A stretch of 64,000 nucleotides of DNA, taken from Diphasiastrum complanatum. Its lineage: Eukaryota; Streptophyta; Lycopodiopsida; Lycopodiales; Lycopodiaceae. Shown here in pieces: positions 11,513-21,854 of the stretch (the stretch's first letter is position 1; each line of letters starts with the position of its first letter). Below the pieces are notes generated by a model. That model searched no databases. It had not been told where the DNA came from and saw nothing but the letters and a program-made list of their open reading frames with translations. Location: the NCBI GenBank assembly GCA_029204225.1, contig CM055094.1, forward strand, positions 18,996,065-19,060,064. Direction: 5' to 3'. Position numbers and translations under genes: made by a program.

Positions 11513-11543
11513 CTGATCAAACAACATTTATATAGCTAAAACC

Positions 11544-11549
11544 AATAAA
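11544..11549 (+). terminator. Poly(A) signal AATAAA after ORF B, copy 1
   Basis: AATAAA 32 bases after the ORF B stop, in the context AAACCAATAAAACCCAAG. It is conserved at 21737, 44425 and 45134, as expected if it ended an ORF B transcript. Confidence 0.45.
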
Positions 11550-11559
11550 ACCCAAGCCG

Positions 11560-11975
11560 TACACTCGTCGATCCAACAACGGATCAGATCTATGGCGCGT
11601 AATACAACCGTCCACACGTGTGAGACCACACGTGCTACAATACACGTCAATCTGCCATTCAGCCATCTGCCCACACGTGCGAGCTAACACGTGCCAGAAC
11701 ACACGTCACCAAACCATTCGACCACATCACCACATGTGCAAGTTTCACACATGCGGATGCAGAAGTGTGGTCCCACACGTCAAGTACTGATTGGGCCACG
11801 TGACCACACGTGCGAGCCGATACGTGGATCCATTCGACCACGTGTACCCACGTGAGATCCCACACGTGTTGATCCAGATGTACAGTTTCACACATGCGTA
11901 TACAAACGTGTGGTTCCACATGTCAGCTACTGACTGGGCCACGTGTCACTGGGATTCACACGTGGCAAAATTTTT
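11560..11975. promoter_or_regulatory. ACGTG/G-box cluster, copy 1
   Basis: About 400 bp packed with CACGTG palindromes (I count about eleven) plus near-matches (CACATG, ACGTCA, ATACGTGG). CACGTG is the plant G-box bound by bZIP and bHLH factors, and ACACGTGTC/ACACGTGGC are ABRE-like. The cluster ends 5-20 bases before a TATA box. It is kept in longer form here and at 45182-45565 and is almost deleted at 21785-21835. Confidence 0.6.
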
Positions 11976-11979
11976 CTCC

Positions 11980-11987
11980 TATATAAG
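11980..11987 (+). promoter_or_regulatory. TATA box downstream of G-box cluster, copy 1
   Basis: TATATAAG in TTCTCCTATATAAGTCC, identical to 21847-21854 and 45573-45580 where the CENH3-like ORF follows about 330 bp later. Here the downstream leader stops after about 20 bases (GGGGATTGTA) and the histone ORF is missing. Confidence 0.5.
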
Positions 11988-12470
11988 TCCATTCCCGGGG
12001 ATTGTACAATGGCCGGTGATTCCAGGGATTTCAGAAAGGTCAACATACGACGAGTTGAGGCTACAACTACAACCACATAGTCCTACCATAGTCTTGTGTG
12101 GTTTACCACATGGCCTACCATAGACTTGTGTAGCAGGCCACATAGGCCTGCAATTGACCAAGGCTGTCATAGGTGCCCACGTGTCAAGTCACGTATGACT
12201 GCCATGTGGCAAATCATGCAGGCTTGGGGCTAGCCACGTGGCAAGCCACGTAGGCCCATCATAGGCTGGCAAGCTAACCAGACTCTGCCTATGTGGTCTG
12301 CTATTTGCAAAGCCTATCGCACACTACCACATGGCAAGCCATGTAGGTCTACCACACGGCAAATCATGCAGGCTTGAGGGTTCCATGTGGCGAGCCATGT
12401 AGGCCTACCATAACCTTGTATGTCAAGTCAACTGGGCCCTGTGCCACGTAGGCTTGAGTGGACCTAGAGA

Positions 12471-12472
<2 letters not shown>
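11988..12472. repeat. GCCATGTGGCAAGCC satellite, copy 1
   Basis: From about 12090 a degenerate array of GCCATGTGGCAAGCC and CATGTAGGC words, the same satellite that follows the histone ORFs at 22570 and 46300. Half-palindromes such as CCACGTGG and TTGCCA/TGGCAA are frequent. No coding content is supported. Confidence 0.7.

Positions 12473-12554
<82 letters not shown>
12473..12554. repeat. (TA)41 microsatellite
   Basis: A perfect TA run of 82 bp between GAGATC and GGTGGGCTC. The same site has only about 14 bp at 22700 and an imperfect 14-bp run at 46423, so it expanded in this copy. Being self-complementary it could extrude as a hairpin. Confidence 0.95.
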
Positions 12555-12556
<2 letters not shown>

Positions 12557-13524
12557 TGGGCTCAAATCTCTTGCCATAAAAACTAGCCAAGAAGATAAAC
12601 TTTTTCAAACCCTAAATGTGCCCTAAAAGACACAAAAAATAGCAAGTATCAAATCTAAAAAATCAGCACCAAAATGTGTCAAAACCACACATTAGATGGA
12701 TGCAGGAACTCCCCCTCCTACAAGCCTTGTGTGCTGAAAATTTCAGCCTAAAATTGCATTACAAACTCAAAACACCAGCATGCGAAGAATTAGGTTACCC
12801 CCAAAAAAGCAATATTTCTTTGAACGGGACTGACGATTTGAAAACTATTATGACTAAAATGATTTGTTCGGCATTTAAAATCGCCAAAATCAAATTGCTC
12901 AAATACAAATGAATATCTGGAACCAATGATTTTAAATGGGTTTCGAAAAATACAGGTTCATACGAATGGAGTACTATAGACCGCAAGAATACCTTATGCA
13001 TTTGGAATTCCTATTTGATAGACAATTGCATTATCAGACTTGGGGATCATACTTGGCGACAGGTCGGGGGAACACCAATGGGTTTTTCATATTCACCAAT
13101 GTCTTGTAATTGGTACTTTTCTTTTTTTAAACTGCAGTTTACTAAGAGGCTTGCAAGATTAGGGGAAATTAAATTTATAAACGACTTCAAATATTCGTTC
13201 AGGTACATTGACGATATATGCTTTATCAATAATCATACGGTTGGACGTTTCCTAGACAAGACTCAACCAAGAACACCTGACAATCCTTTTTGGATCTATC
13301 CCCTGGAATAACTTGAGATAGACGGAAACAGCAACACATGTAATTTGGTGAACTTCCTGAATATTACAATTACCTTTATCCCAATTACCGGTTGTACACA
13401 ATATAATAAAAGAGGAGACCTTCTTTTTCGCTTTTTGCAATATATACACCTTGCCTCATATAGACCCGTGTTTAACTCATATAATAGATCTGTGGTAACT
13501 TGGGTTAGCTTGACATGTATCTAG
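12555..13524 (+). pseudogene. Penelope-like reverse transcriptase, degenerate
   Basis: One frame runs from about 12676 to the stop at 13522-13524 with two internal stops (TGA 12910-12912 and TAA 13309-13311). It shows reverse-transcriptase motifs in order: GGTPMGFSYSPMSCNWYF (about 13066-13119, fingers/palm motif), then FRYIDDICFINN (about 13198-13233) with the two catalytic aspartates, then IYPLE and LVNFLNITITF, ending RFLQYIHLASYRPVFNSYN. The RYIDD box and the conserved segment after it fit Penelope-type reverse transcriptases, not copia or gypsy (YVDD/YIDD in another context). No GIY-YIG endonuclease is seen. It lies between the expanded TA run and an inverted repeat block and is absent from unit 2. 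Confidence 0.7.
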
Positions 13525-13860
13525 GCAATTAATAAAACAACAACACACCTCTGGATGGCTTCACAAGCTTCTCTAACTCATTCTTATGATACTATCGTTA
13601 TGTCTAACTTTCCAAATACTAGATGCAAGAGTATTTGACAGATTCCTAATTTTTTACTCTCCAAGTGTTGTTTGTAGCTCATCGTATATGCTTTGAGAAT
13701 AATGTTACTAGTTATATTAATTTTGGGGGGGGGGGGGGGGGGGGGGATTTTGGATTTTTTGCTCTTAAATAGGGATTTTAGAAGTTCCTTTATTGCATTC
13801 AGGTTTGCCATTACTTTTTCCCTATTTACTTTTTTGGGTTAAGGCAATTGAAAGCCTTAA
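13525..13860 (-). repeat. Inverted copy of the 25.8-26.2 kb block
   Basis: Reverse complement of sequence near 25840-26180 (ACCTCTGGATGGCTTCACAAG, CTCTCCAAGTGTTGTTTGTAG, CATATGCTTTGAGAATAATG). It lies directly after the reverse transcriptase remnant. It contains a G22 run at 13725-13746 that corresponds to the C-rich tracts on the other orientation. Confidence 0.65.
13725..13746. repeat. G22 homopolymer
   Basis: Uninterrupted run of 22 G. Related sites are C9 with CCTCCCC (25972-25990), C12 (28791-28802) and C23 (53638-53660). Confidence 0.95.
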
Positions 13861-14278
13861 AAAAAAAGCAATTTTTGTTGAGTACTTTGTAGACCTAGCA
13901 ACCGTATCCTTTTAGAGGTGTATGCTATTTTTTTCCATTTGAAAAAGGCTTCTAATAATCACTTAAGGGTCACTTGATTGGAAATTGGCACAGTGGCAAT
14001 TCATAGTATGGATTGTCAGCCGATTACCAAAAGGAGTGCAAAGGGAATGTCCTCCATATTGAAAGATGCTATCCGAGTAGCTAAAGCCTACGATAGCACC
14101 GTGATTGCCTCACGGAAGAGTATGCACAGCCAATCAGCCCAAAAGCCTAAGAATGAAAAACCAAAAAATAATAAGATAAGAAATCTATTTTTTGATGAAC
14201 TAGAAGCTACTGCTTGCCAACAAACTTGGGCATCATGCCAAAGAGAGATCCGAGAGGGAAAATAAATCATCAAGTTTC
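13861..14278 (+). other. Short ORF upstream of gypsy protease, function unknown
   Basis: An open frame at 13978-14265 (95 codons, basic centre KPKNEKPKNNKIRN) ends just before the gypsy protease ORF. By position it could be the end of gypsy gag, but no zinc knuckle or capsid motif is seen. Confidence 0.3.
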
Positions 14279-14995
14279 ATGGTGATGGATTTACCGACAG
14301 GTAAATTGAAAGTCGATTTGTTAAATGGTTGTGAATTGAAAGTTGATTTGTTAAATGGTTGTGAATATACTTGTAACTTCAGTACACTTTCTTTCAAGTC
14401 TAATCAATGGTTTCAAGTTAAAGGCAATATTCTAGGGAAAGACATAGGTATAATGTTTGATTTTGGAGGTACTCACAACCTTTTGGATGTGCGGCTTGTA
14501 TAAAAGCTTCGGGTGCCCACCATGGCCAGTGATCAACATTATGTGGTCCTCTAGCCTCAGGGTCAGACACAGAAGTTTGGGATGTGAAAGTCCCTAATTT
14601 GGAGGTTCGGATGCAAGATCATGTTGAGCGGCTCGACTTCCATGTTATGAATCTTGCTAGAACTTATGTAATCCTAGGATATGAATGGCTTTTTGATAAA
14701 TCAGATTCGTTGAAAATAGATTTTAAAAACCATACTATTGTATTTAGAGATAAGTTTGACCAGATAGTCTCTATTTATAGGGAGACTAATGTACTCCCAT
14801 CACCGATGGTTTCCTCGGCGGAAGTTATGGAAAAACTACATAATTCTAAGTATGAGCTTTTTCATCTTGTTTTGAAATCTTGTATGCTTTGTGATGTGAA
14901 TGTGTTAACATGCTTTAACACCAAAAATTAGCATCAAGAACAGCTTTTAATGCAAGATTTAAAACAAAAGTTTAATGATGTTTTTCCTAAATAGC
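14279..14995 (+). pseudogene. Ty3/gypsy protease and linker, degenerate
   Basis: 14279-14503 reads WFQVKGNILGKDIGIMFDFGGTHNLLD, the start of a gypsy aspartic protease. The usual catalytic D-S/T-G reads DFG (14459-14467), so the active site is lost. After a break the frame at 14584-14931 carries the second half, YVILGYEWLFDKSDSLKIDF, followed by the linker seen in the shorter fragments. A direct repeat of about 27 bp (KVDLLNGCE twice) lies at 14308-14360. After the stop at 14929-14931 the tail QKFNDVFPK is recognisable. This is the most complete gypsy copy in the window. Confidence 0.75.
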
Positions 14996-15890
14996 TAAGA
15001 TTTTCTGAGGTACATACTTCTAATTATATTGCAGTCCGTTGTTAGCACATAATCAAATTTTTCTAAAATGAAATCTTTGAAATGTTTTAGAAAAGAGCAA
15101 GAACATAAAGATAGATTTTCAATTTCAAAATTGCAGAAAACATCAAACAGAAAGTACCATTCACTTTTGATGTTAGGTAAGTATGACCAAGCAAACACAA
15201 TATCATGGAAGGACTTGTGTATATAAGGCCAAAGATTGTAATAAAATACGAGTGTAAAAGTGTCTCACATGAATGGTAACTTGGGGCAAACATTCTATTA
15301 CAGTAGCGTAAATGTAAAAATATCTTTGCCTTGTCCTTGCGCGTGCTGAGTTGTAGTCGATCCACCGTATTCCTAGTGAGAGTTCTTCTATGCAGATCCT
15401 CGTCATCCTGCGAGCTAGTTAATACCTGTAAAAGCTCAGTCTTTTAGCTAGTAAGTCTTCTTTTGCACCACTGCCTTGTCCTTCCTTCTCTTTATATCAT
15501 GTATACTTCTTTCTTTTTCCCATATTTCGTCCAAAAACCACCAAACTAGGGTTGTTTAGGTTGAAAGAAGCAGGCCTTTTATTTGAGTTTTGGAAGAATT
15601 TATCTTGGATAGTGAAAAAACGTGGTCTTTTGAGGAGGCGTTCAATCTCTTTGATGTTTTCAGCATCTCCTAAGTTGGCAAGGAGTTTAGCAGAAGGGTT
15701 TGCAACAAATCAATCATGTGCTGGCGTAAAAAGAGAAAAGTATGTGTGACTTGACAACATCTCTGGTGAGCCTGTAGCCAAAGAAAAAAGCCATTCATCT
15801 AATTTTGGAAGGATGCACCAGGGAAGAATTTACTAAGATTGTTCATCATGAAACACGATGATCCCAAAAAAAAGAAATGACATGGAGACC
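14996..15890 (+). repeat. Gypsy-associated non-coding block, copy 2
   Basis: Same block as 4321-5215, with GTGTATATAAGG and AATAAAA near 15220-15245 and the conserved 65-codon ORF at 15552-15749. No further gene is seen. Confidence 0.55.
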
Positions 15891-16214
15891 TATTTTTTTT
15901 TAATTTTATAAAAAAAATATCCATATCTAAAATGCTTCAAATAAAGATATTGTAATGCTAAAAAAAATGTTGTATTCTGGAAGAAAATTAATCAAGCTAC
16001 TAAAATTTTGTTAATAGATTTTTATTGATAAATGCACATTAGCTTATATGATATAATAATACTATTCAAAATGAAATCATTGGAGACAACCATTAGAATA
16101 ACTAAAAAAAAACTTTTTGCTTATTAAAACAAAAGTTTTTAAATTATTTTTAAAAATTTTAGAAGTGTTTTAAATTACAATTCTTGTATCAAGAACAATA
16201 TTTTTTAAATTATG
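15891..16214. repeat. AT-rich spacer, short form
   Basis: The first about 320 bp of the AT-rich spacer, cut at TTTTTTAAATTATGAC and joined to the copia leader fragment. The same joint is present at 40689, so it predates the unit duplication. Confidence 0.6.
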
Positions 16215-16740
16215 ACCTAACCTGAAATGAAAGGAATCATATGCACATAAATATGCCTCTTCAAATCATTCCTACAAGATCAGTTGAATCATCATGCAAT
16301 AATCATCGTTTCCACATCCTATCAGAGCAACATTGCTCCAAAGTTTTCCACAAATTTCTAGTCTCCATACACTGCCGAGCAATACTCTACATACACTGCT
16401 CAGAGAGCCTAGCCCCCATGCTCTGCAATCACTGTGGACTGAGCCAAGCGTCCATACTCTGCATTCACTCTGGACTGCGCTGAGCTTCCATACTCTGCAT
16501 ACAAAGTTGACTGAGCCGAGTCCATCCAAAGACGACCGATCCGAAGCCCTCCACAGTCGACCGAACCGAGACTCCACTTGTCTGTTACCAGAGCCGAACC
16601 TTCAACAGAGTCATCAGCCAACTCCAGAACCTGTCTGCCACAACATCTTCCAGTTCTGATGACCCAACTCAAGATAGAATTGACATCACCATGGAAAGTC
16701 TCGATATCTATGAGATGAACACTTGGTACCAGGAGGCACA
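16215..16740 (+). repeat. Copia leader scrap and ORF A 5' part, truncated copy
   Basis: 16215-16305 is copia leader (minus sense). From 16306 the ORF A block runs through the 36-bp repeats (about 16400-16500) to GAACACTTGGTACCAGG. At 16743 it is joined to a second copy of its own 5' part. Conserved 12-residue repeats (TEPSVHTLHSLW) are visible but no intact protein. Confidence 0.6.
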
Positions 16741-18165
16741 CTAGTTCTTAAGCCACAAAGAGTTCCATCTTTTAGTGGCGATGTATCATTCGCTACGACA
16801 GTGCTTGATTACTCCTTTGCATCCTTGGACACCATCTACATACATCCACCACGGATCCGGAGCGCCATCATCATCCATTTTCAAAAACCCTAAGCTGCCG
16901 AGATCTGCTACATTACACAAAAATCGTCACATCTAGCAAAAGCCAAATGCTGAAGGGTAGTGCTCCTAGAGCTTGTCAAAACCGCACATTCAACACCGAT
17001 TTGGGTTGAAAGCTCGCTACTAGTACGTTACTGTGAATAAACATCATCGTTTCCACGTCCTATCAGAACGACATTGCTCCAAATTTGTCCACAAATTTCT
17101 AGTCTCCATACACTGCCGAGCAATACTCTACTGCTCATAGAGCCGAGCCCCCATACTCTGCATTCACTGTGGACCGTCCATACTCTGCATACAAAGTTGA
17201 CCGAGATGAGTCCATCAAAAGTCGACCGATCCTAAGCCCTCCATAGTCGACCGAGCCGAGACTCCACTTGTCTGATACCAGAGCCGAACCTTCAACAGAG
17301 TCCTCAGCCGAGTCCAGAACATGTCTGCGACAACATCTTCCAGTTCTAATGACCCAACTCCAGATAGAATTGATATCACCATGGAAAGCCTCGATATCTC
17401 TGAGATGAACACTTGGTACCAGGAGGCACACTAGTTCCTGAGCCACATAGAGTTCCAACTTCCTCTATTGATCAGTGACTATTAGAGCCCATTTCGATTG
17501 CATATTGCTTATGACCACACCAACAGATTTTCTAGTTCATGTTACCTCCTAAACAAAATTTTGTTTATATCATCCCTATTTCTGGAGCTGACCTCAATAC
17601 ATTATTGGGCTATCTTCTGATAGATGTCACTTTGCAATAGTTGAGCCACTGACCTCGATTTTGAGACCACTTGATGCTAGCAGATAAAAGCTTGGGAGAC
17701 TCCCTCAGAACCGGCCAAGAATACCAACTCTACTTCCAGGCCTATTGCAACAGATTCCACGCAAGCGGCTTCTCAAAAGAGAAAGAGTTCCTTCTCTCCA
17801 CAAGGGCCAACTGCAAAGCACCAAACGATCGACCTAGTGAAGCTTACATTGAGAAAGACACTCATGTACTCTATGTCACAGACGAAGGATCGATACAAGC
17901 CAAGCGTCATGCTTCATCAGATGAAACAGACTCAAATAATATGGAGTTTACATTCGAGGAGTTCCATGGCCCAAAAGGGCTGTATAAGAAATGCCACGTA
18001 AGAGAGAGAAAATCGTCGAATTTTAAAACTCCGACCGAGTTTTTGGTCTGCCCGCACAACTCCGATGACTTGACCTCACTAGTAACGTATGTAGTTAACT
18101 GGAAGTTGGGTAGCCGCAACGCGTGGTGTCCATACTTCAAGATTCTATTTTCTACCATTAACTAA
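16741..18165 (+). pseudogene. ORF A family, copy 2
   Basis: A second 5' part (16765-17460) leads to a deletion at about 17603, where CTCAATACATT jumps to ATTGGGCTATC. The 3' coding end is the best preserved: 17671-18165 encodes 164 residues, starting at LADKSLGDSLRTGQEYQLYF and including VLYVTDEGS, EFTFEEFHGPKGLYKKCH and TPTEFLVCPHNSDD before ending KILFSTIN. It is acidic-serine rich (SSDETDS) then basic (RERKSS). No known domain is recognised. The matching frame at 41784-42278 is open over the same length, which suggests past selection. Confidence 0.5.
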
Positions 18166-18629
18166 CATGACTTCTCATGTAAATGCAAATCGTATTGCAC
18201 ATCAAAGTTTTCTTTCCATCTACTAAAGCGTTCACATCAAAGAAAAACAGTCTTATCGATCTGCAAATCATGGCAAGAAACTTTGACTATTTTGGATCAC
18301 AATGAGCGCCAACGTGAATCTGAATTTTTGAAATTCAGAAAATACGGAGTGTGTTGGAGTGGCAAGGTTATCTCAAACTTTTGCAATTCAGAAATTTGCA
18401 ATTTCAACACACATGTATTGAAAAAATATTTTGCTTATTTTGCTCATAACTGCCAAGCTTTGATTTTGCATATAAAGCAAGAAACATGGAGTGTGATGGA
18501 TCAAAAAGAGCGCCAAGGTCATTTCAAATTTTGCCAATTATTTTTTTTTTATAATTAAGACGAGTTTTAATAGCTTACAAGATATATAACAAGCGGGTTT
18601 TCTACTAGATTAATCTATTGATTATTAAG
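18166..18629. repeat. Spacer between ORF A and ORF B, copy 2
   Basis: About 460 bp matching 10741-11208 and 42279-42751. No gene or RNA structure is supported. Confidence 0.6.
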
Positions 18630-20060
18630 ATGTCTAAATATCATCTCCATATTGACCTTTCCACAGAATATGCTCCACTGTCGAGAAAAACTCTGAAAGG
18701 ATCCACCTTACCAGCTCACCAAAGGACGAAAGACAGGAAACATTGTGATCTATGGGTTGTTGGAAGTTTGTATCCAATCAATCCAAGCTCAATGCAACAT
18801 CCAAATTTTAGATCAGTCACACAACTCATACTGTGTTTGTGTGAAGGACACAATAGTCTATTGGGTTATTGTGAAAGATTGAAAAGTTATGGCATTAGTT
18901 GTTCAATGAAAAAAATCCACTATTTGGAAAATATGTTGAATGGTTTGCTTACTGACTACCGAGAAAAATCAATTTTTTGTTGCAAATAAAAGAAGAAAAT
19001 GAAATCTTGAAGATAGATAATTCTCGTTTGCAAGATATTATATTAAACCTCAACCAAGAACCTGACAATATGAAACTAATTGTACAAACATTTTGTACCT
19101 CATATTGTCAAATAAATGTAGAAGTAAACACATTTCGGATGAAAATACTGAACAATAAGCAAAAAAGAGTTATTTTAAAAAGTATTGACGAGCTCTCAAC
19201 AAGTGGGGTTCAACGGAAAAAAGGAATATATGCTTTCAAGTAGGATTACGTTTTAAACTAATCATGTGTTTTGTTTCATCTAGCACATCAATGGTTGTGA
19301 ATTGTTTCTTTCTAAATCTTATTTTTATTTTGCGGAGCAGCTTTAGTCACCAATGAAAATCCGAAAGACAAGGACATGATTGGAAAGTCTTTGAGTGCAA
19401 TACTTACAGCCAAGTCAACGACAAGTCTATTTGGAAGTCAACGATATTCTCGAATCGAGCCCAAGATTGCAGAGGCCCGTATGGGTGAAGTCGGCAAGAT
19501 CATTGACCAAAAATTGATACAAGGAGCATGTGATTATTCTGGTATTAGCAGGGATGCATATGACACAATGTTTAAAATTATCAAAGAGGCATTTGGACAA
19601 GTACATATAAAACAATTTCCTATTCCCCGGCCCTTTCAAATCAAATTAGAGAGGGATGTGTTAAACAAGAATTTTCAAAACATCATTGATATTCCTTACC
19701 ATATCAATGAAATTCATAACTCAAAACATGGCACTTTGTCATATGATTCTACCAACAATATGTTTGTAGATCTGAATCATTTATAGAGATTTATTATAAA
19801 GTTTTATGGAATCACAAACGAAATTGAAAGGGTTAGTGTTACACTTATGAATGGAACATTAAGCAATACGATAAACTCGGAGAGTCTTAATTTCAGTGTG
19901 CAGTCCGAAAATAATATTTGGTGGTTGGCAACTTTCCAGGTTTAAATCTATTCTATTGAGTACTAGCAACTAATTCATCTCGAGAATTAATGGTTTTGTG
20001 TTTTAAGCTAATATTGTTTTGTCATTATAGGTCTAAGTTCAATTCTCTTAAAATAGTTAT
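18630..20060 (+). pseudogene. ORF B family, copy B1 (intron-containing, broken)
   Basis: Starts ATG at 18630 (MSKYHLHIDLSTEYAPL). Readable segments: LYPINPSSMQHPNFRSVTQL; a frame change at the T-run near 18970; KEENEILKIDNSRLQDIIL, a likely short coiled coil; RVILKSIDELSTSG; an intron (19240-19335); NENPKDKDMIGKSLSAILTA and GACDYSGISRDAYDTMFKII; an in-frame TAG at 19784-19786; then NNIWWLATFQ and a second intron. At about 20060 it joins a second copy starting inside exon 1. No enzyme motif or known domain is recognised; it looks like a cytoplasmic or nuclear coiled-coil protein. The frame change and TAG occur in the other copies too, so the ancestor was already broken or recoded. Confidence 0.55.
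19240..19335 (+). other. ORF B intron 1, copy B1 (acceptor mutated)
   Basis: Donor GTAGGATT follows GCTTTCAA. The acceptor reads TTTTGCGG, where copies B2 and B3 have TTTTGCAG. Skipping this segment joins the two flanking frames in phase, which supports a real spliceosomal intron. Confidence 0.65.
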
Positions 20061-20658
20061 CATCTCCATATTGATCTTTCCACAGAATATGCTCCACTGT
20101 CGAGAAAAAATCTGAAAGGATCTACCTTACCAGCTCACCAAAGGACGAAAGACAGGAAACATTGTGATCTATGGGTTGATGGATGTTTGTATCCAATCGA
20201 TCCAAGCTCAATGCAACATCCAAATTTTAGATCAGTCACACAACTCATACTGTGTTTGTGTGAAGGACACAATAGTCTATTGGGTTATTGTGAAAGATTG
20301 AAAAGTTATGGCATTAGTTATTCAATGAAAAAAATCCACTATTTGGAAAACATGTTGAATGGTTTTCTTACTGACTACCGAGCAAAAGAAACTTTTTTTT
20401 GCAAACAAAAGAAGAAAATGAAATCTTAAAGATAGATAGTTCTCGTTTGCAAGATATTATATTAAACCTCAACCAAGAAACTGACAATATGAAACTAATT
20501 TTACAAACATCGTGTACCTCATATTGTCAAATAAATGTAGAAGTAAATCCATTACGAAAGAAAATACTGAACAATAAGCGAAAAAGAGTTATTTTAAAAA
20601 GTATTGACGAGCTCTCAACAAGTGGGGGTCAACGGACAAAAAAAATATATGCTTTCAA

Positions 20659-20755
20659 GTAAGATTATGTTTTAAAATATTCATGTGTCTTGTTTCATCT
20701 AGCACATCAATGGTTGCGAATTGTTTTTTTTCTAAATCTTATTTTTGTTTTGCAG
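20659..20755 (+). other. ORF B intron 1, copy B2
   Basis: GTAAGATTATG ... TTTTGTTTTGCAG, 97 bp. The exon ends meet within a lysine codon and restore phase between the coiled-coil segment and the ALVTNENPKD segment. Confidence 0.75.
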
Positions 20756-21390
20756 AGCAGCTTTAGTCACCAATGAAAATCCGAAAGACAAGGACATGAT
20801 TGGAAAGTCCTTGAGTGCAGTACTTACAGCCAAATCAACGACGAGTCTACTTGGAAATCAACGATATTCTCGAATCAAGCCCAAGATTGCAGAGGCCCTT
20901 ATGGGCGAAGTCGGCAACATCATTGATCGAAAATTGATACAAGGAGCATGTGATTATTCTGGTATTAGCAGGGATGCATATGACACAATGTTTAAAATTA
21001 TCAAAGAGGCATTTGGACAAGTACATATAAAACAATTTTCTTTTCCTCGGCCCTTTCAAATCAAATCAGAGAGGGATGTGTTAAACAGGGGTTTGCAAAA
21101 CATCATTGGTATTCCTTAACATATCAATGAAATTTAAAACTCAAAACATGGCACTTTGTCATATGATTCTACCAACAATATGTTTGTAGATCTGAATCAT
21201 TTATAGAGATTCATTGTAAAGTTTTATGGAGTTCTCCAAGTAACATGAATCAGAAGTAATAAAGGGACAAAAGCTGGAAAGGGCTAGTGTTACACTTATG
21301 AATGGAACATTAAGCAATACGATAAACTCGGAGAGTCTTAATTTTAGTGTGCAGTCCGAAAATAATATTTGGTGGTTGGCAGCTTTCCAG

Positions 21391-21488
21391 GTTTAAATCT
21401 ATTCTATTGAGTACTAGCAACTAATTCATTTCGAGAATTAATGGTTTTGTGTTTTAAGCTAATATTGTTTTGCTATTATAGGTCTGAG
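21391..21488 (+). other. ORF B intron 2, copy B2
   Basis: Donor CAG|GTTTAAAT. The acceptor is probably TCTGAG|TTC at 21488, which keeps phase, rather than the nearer TATAG, which does not. Equivalent segments: 19940-20037 and 44062-44159. Confidence 0.5.
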
Positions 21489-21736
21489 TTCAATTCTCTT
21501 AAAATAGTTCATGATTTTGTGTTTCAAACAGGTTTTAAAGAAGATCATGAAATTCGATTTTGGACTTTTAGTAAAACAGATATCCAGAGATAATTAAGAA
21601 TCATATGAGCAACACAGAATAGGTGATTTTAAGGTGGAATGGTATTTGGTTCACACACCAAGAGCTACAGGGAGTGAAAATCCAAAACTTAGCGAAATGT
21701 TTTAACTGATCAAACAACATTTATATAGCTAAAACC

Positions 21737-21742
21737 AATAAA
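21737..21742 (+). terminator. Poly(A) signal AATAAA after ORF B copy B2
   Basis: AATAAA 32 bases after the stop, in the conserved ACCAATAAAACCCAAG context. Confidence 0.45.
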
Positions 21743-21784
21743 ACCCAAGTCGTACACTCGTCGATCCAACAACGGATCAGATAT

Positions 21785-21854
21785 ATGGCTCAGCTATTGA
21801 CTGGGCCACGTGTCGCTGGGATTCACACGTGCCAACTTGTTTCTCCTATATAAG
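21785..21854 (+). promoter_or_regulatory. Shortened G-box region and TATA box of the CENH3-like gene, unit 1
   Basis: Two CACGTG motifs remain (GCCACGTGTCGC and TTCACACGTGCC), followed by TATATAAG at 21847-21854. The ORF starts 328 bases after the TATA box, leaving a leader of about 300 nt. Relative to 45182-45580, most of the G-box cluster has been deleted, which may have weakened this promoter. Confidence 0.5.

Larger units (their letters stand above)
20060..21705 (+). pseudogene. ORF B family, copy B2 (tandem duplicate)
   Basis: A tandem copy of B1 at an offset of about 1.42 kb, lacking its own first codons. It shows the same order: DRKHCDLWVDGCLYPIDPSS; T8-run frame change near 20391-20398; coiled-coil segment; intron 20659-20755 with good GTAAGA and TTTGCAG signals; KDKDMIGKSLSAVLTAKSTT. 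A TAA at 21117-21119 and an altered stretch near 21230-21290 break it further. A second intron (about 21391-21488) leads to the last exon, where a deletion removes part of the C-terminus (SNTE/RIGDFKVEW); stop at 21703-21705, AATAAA at 21737. Confidence 0.55.

Noticed and set aside
11517..11942. Minus-strand ORFs over the G-box cluster (HVCIRMCETVHLDQHVW)
   Set aside because: Products of the repeated CACGTG/CACATG words; not conserved in length between copies.
12423..12608. Tyr-Ile repeat ORF on the minus strand
   Set aside because: Translation of the TA microsatellite.
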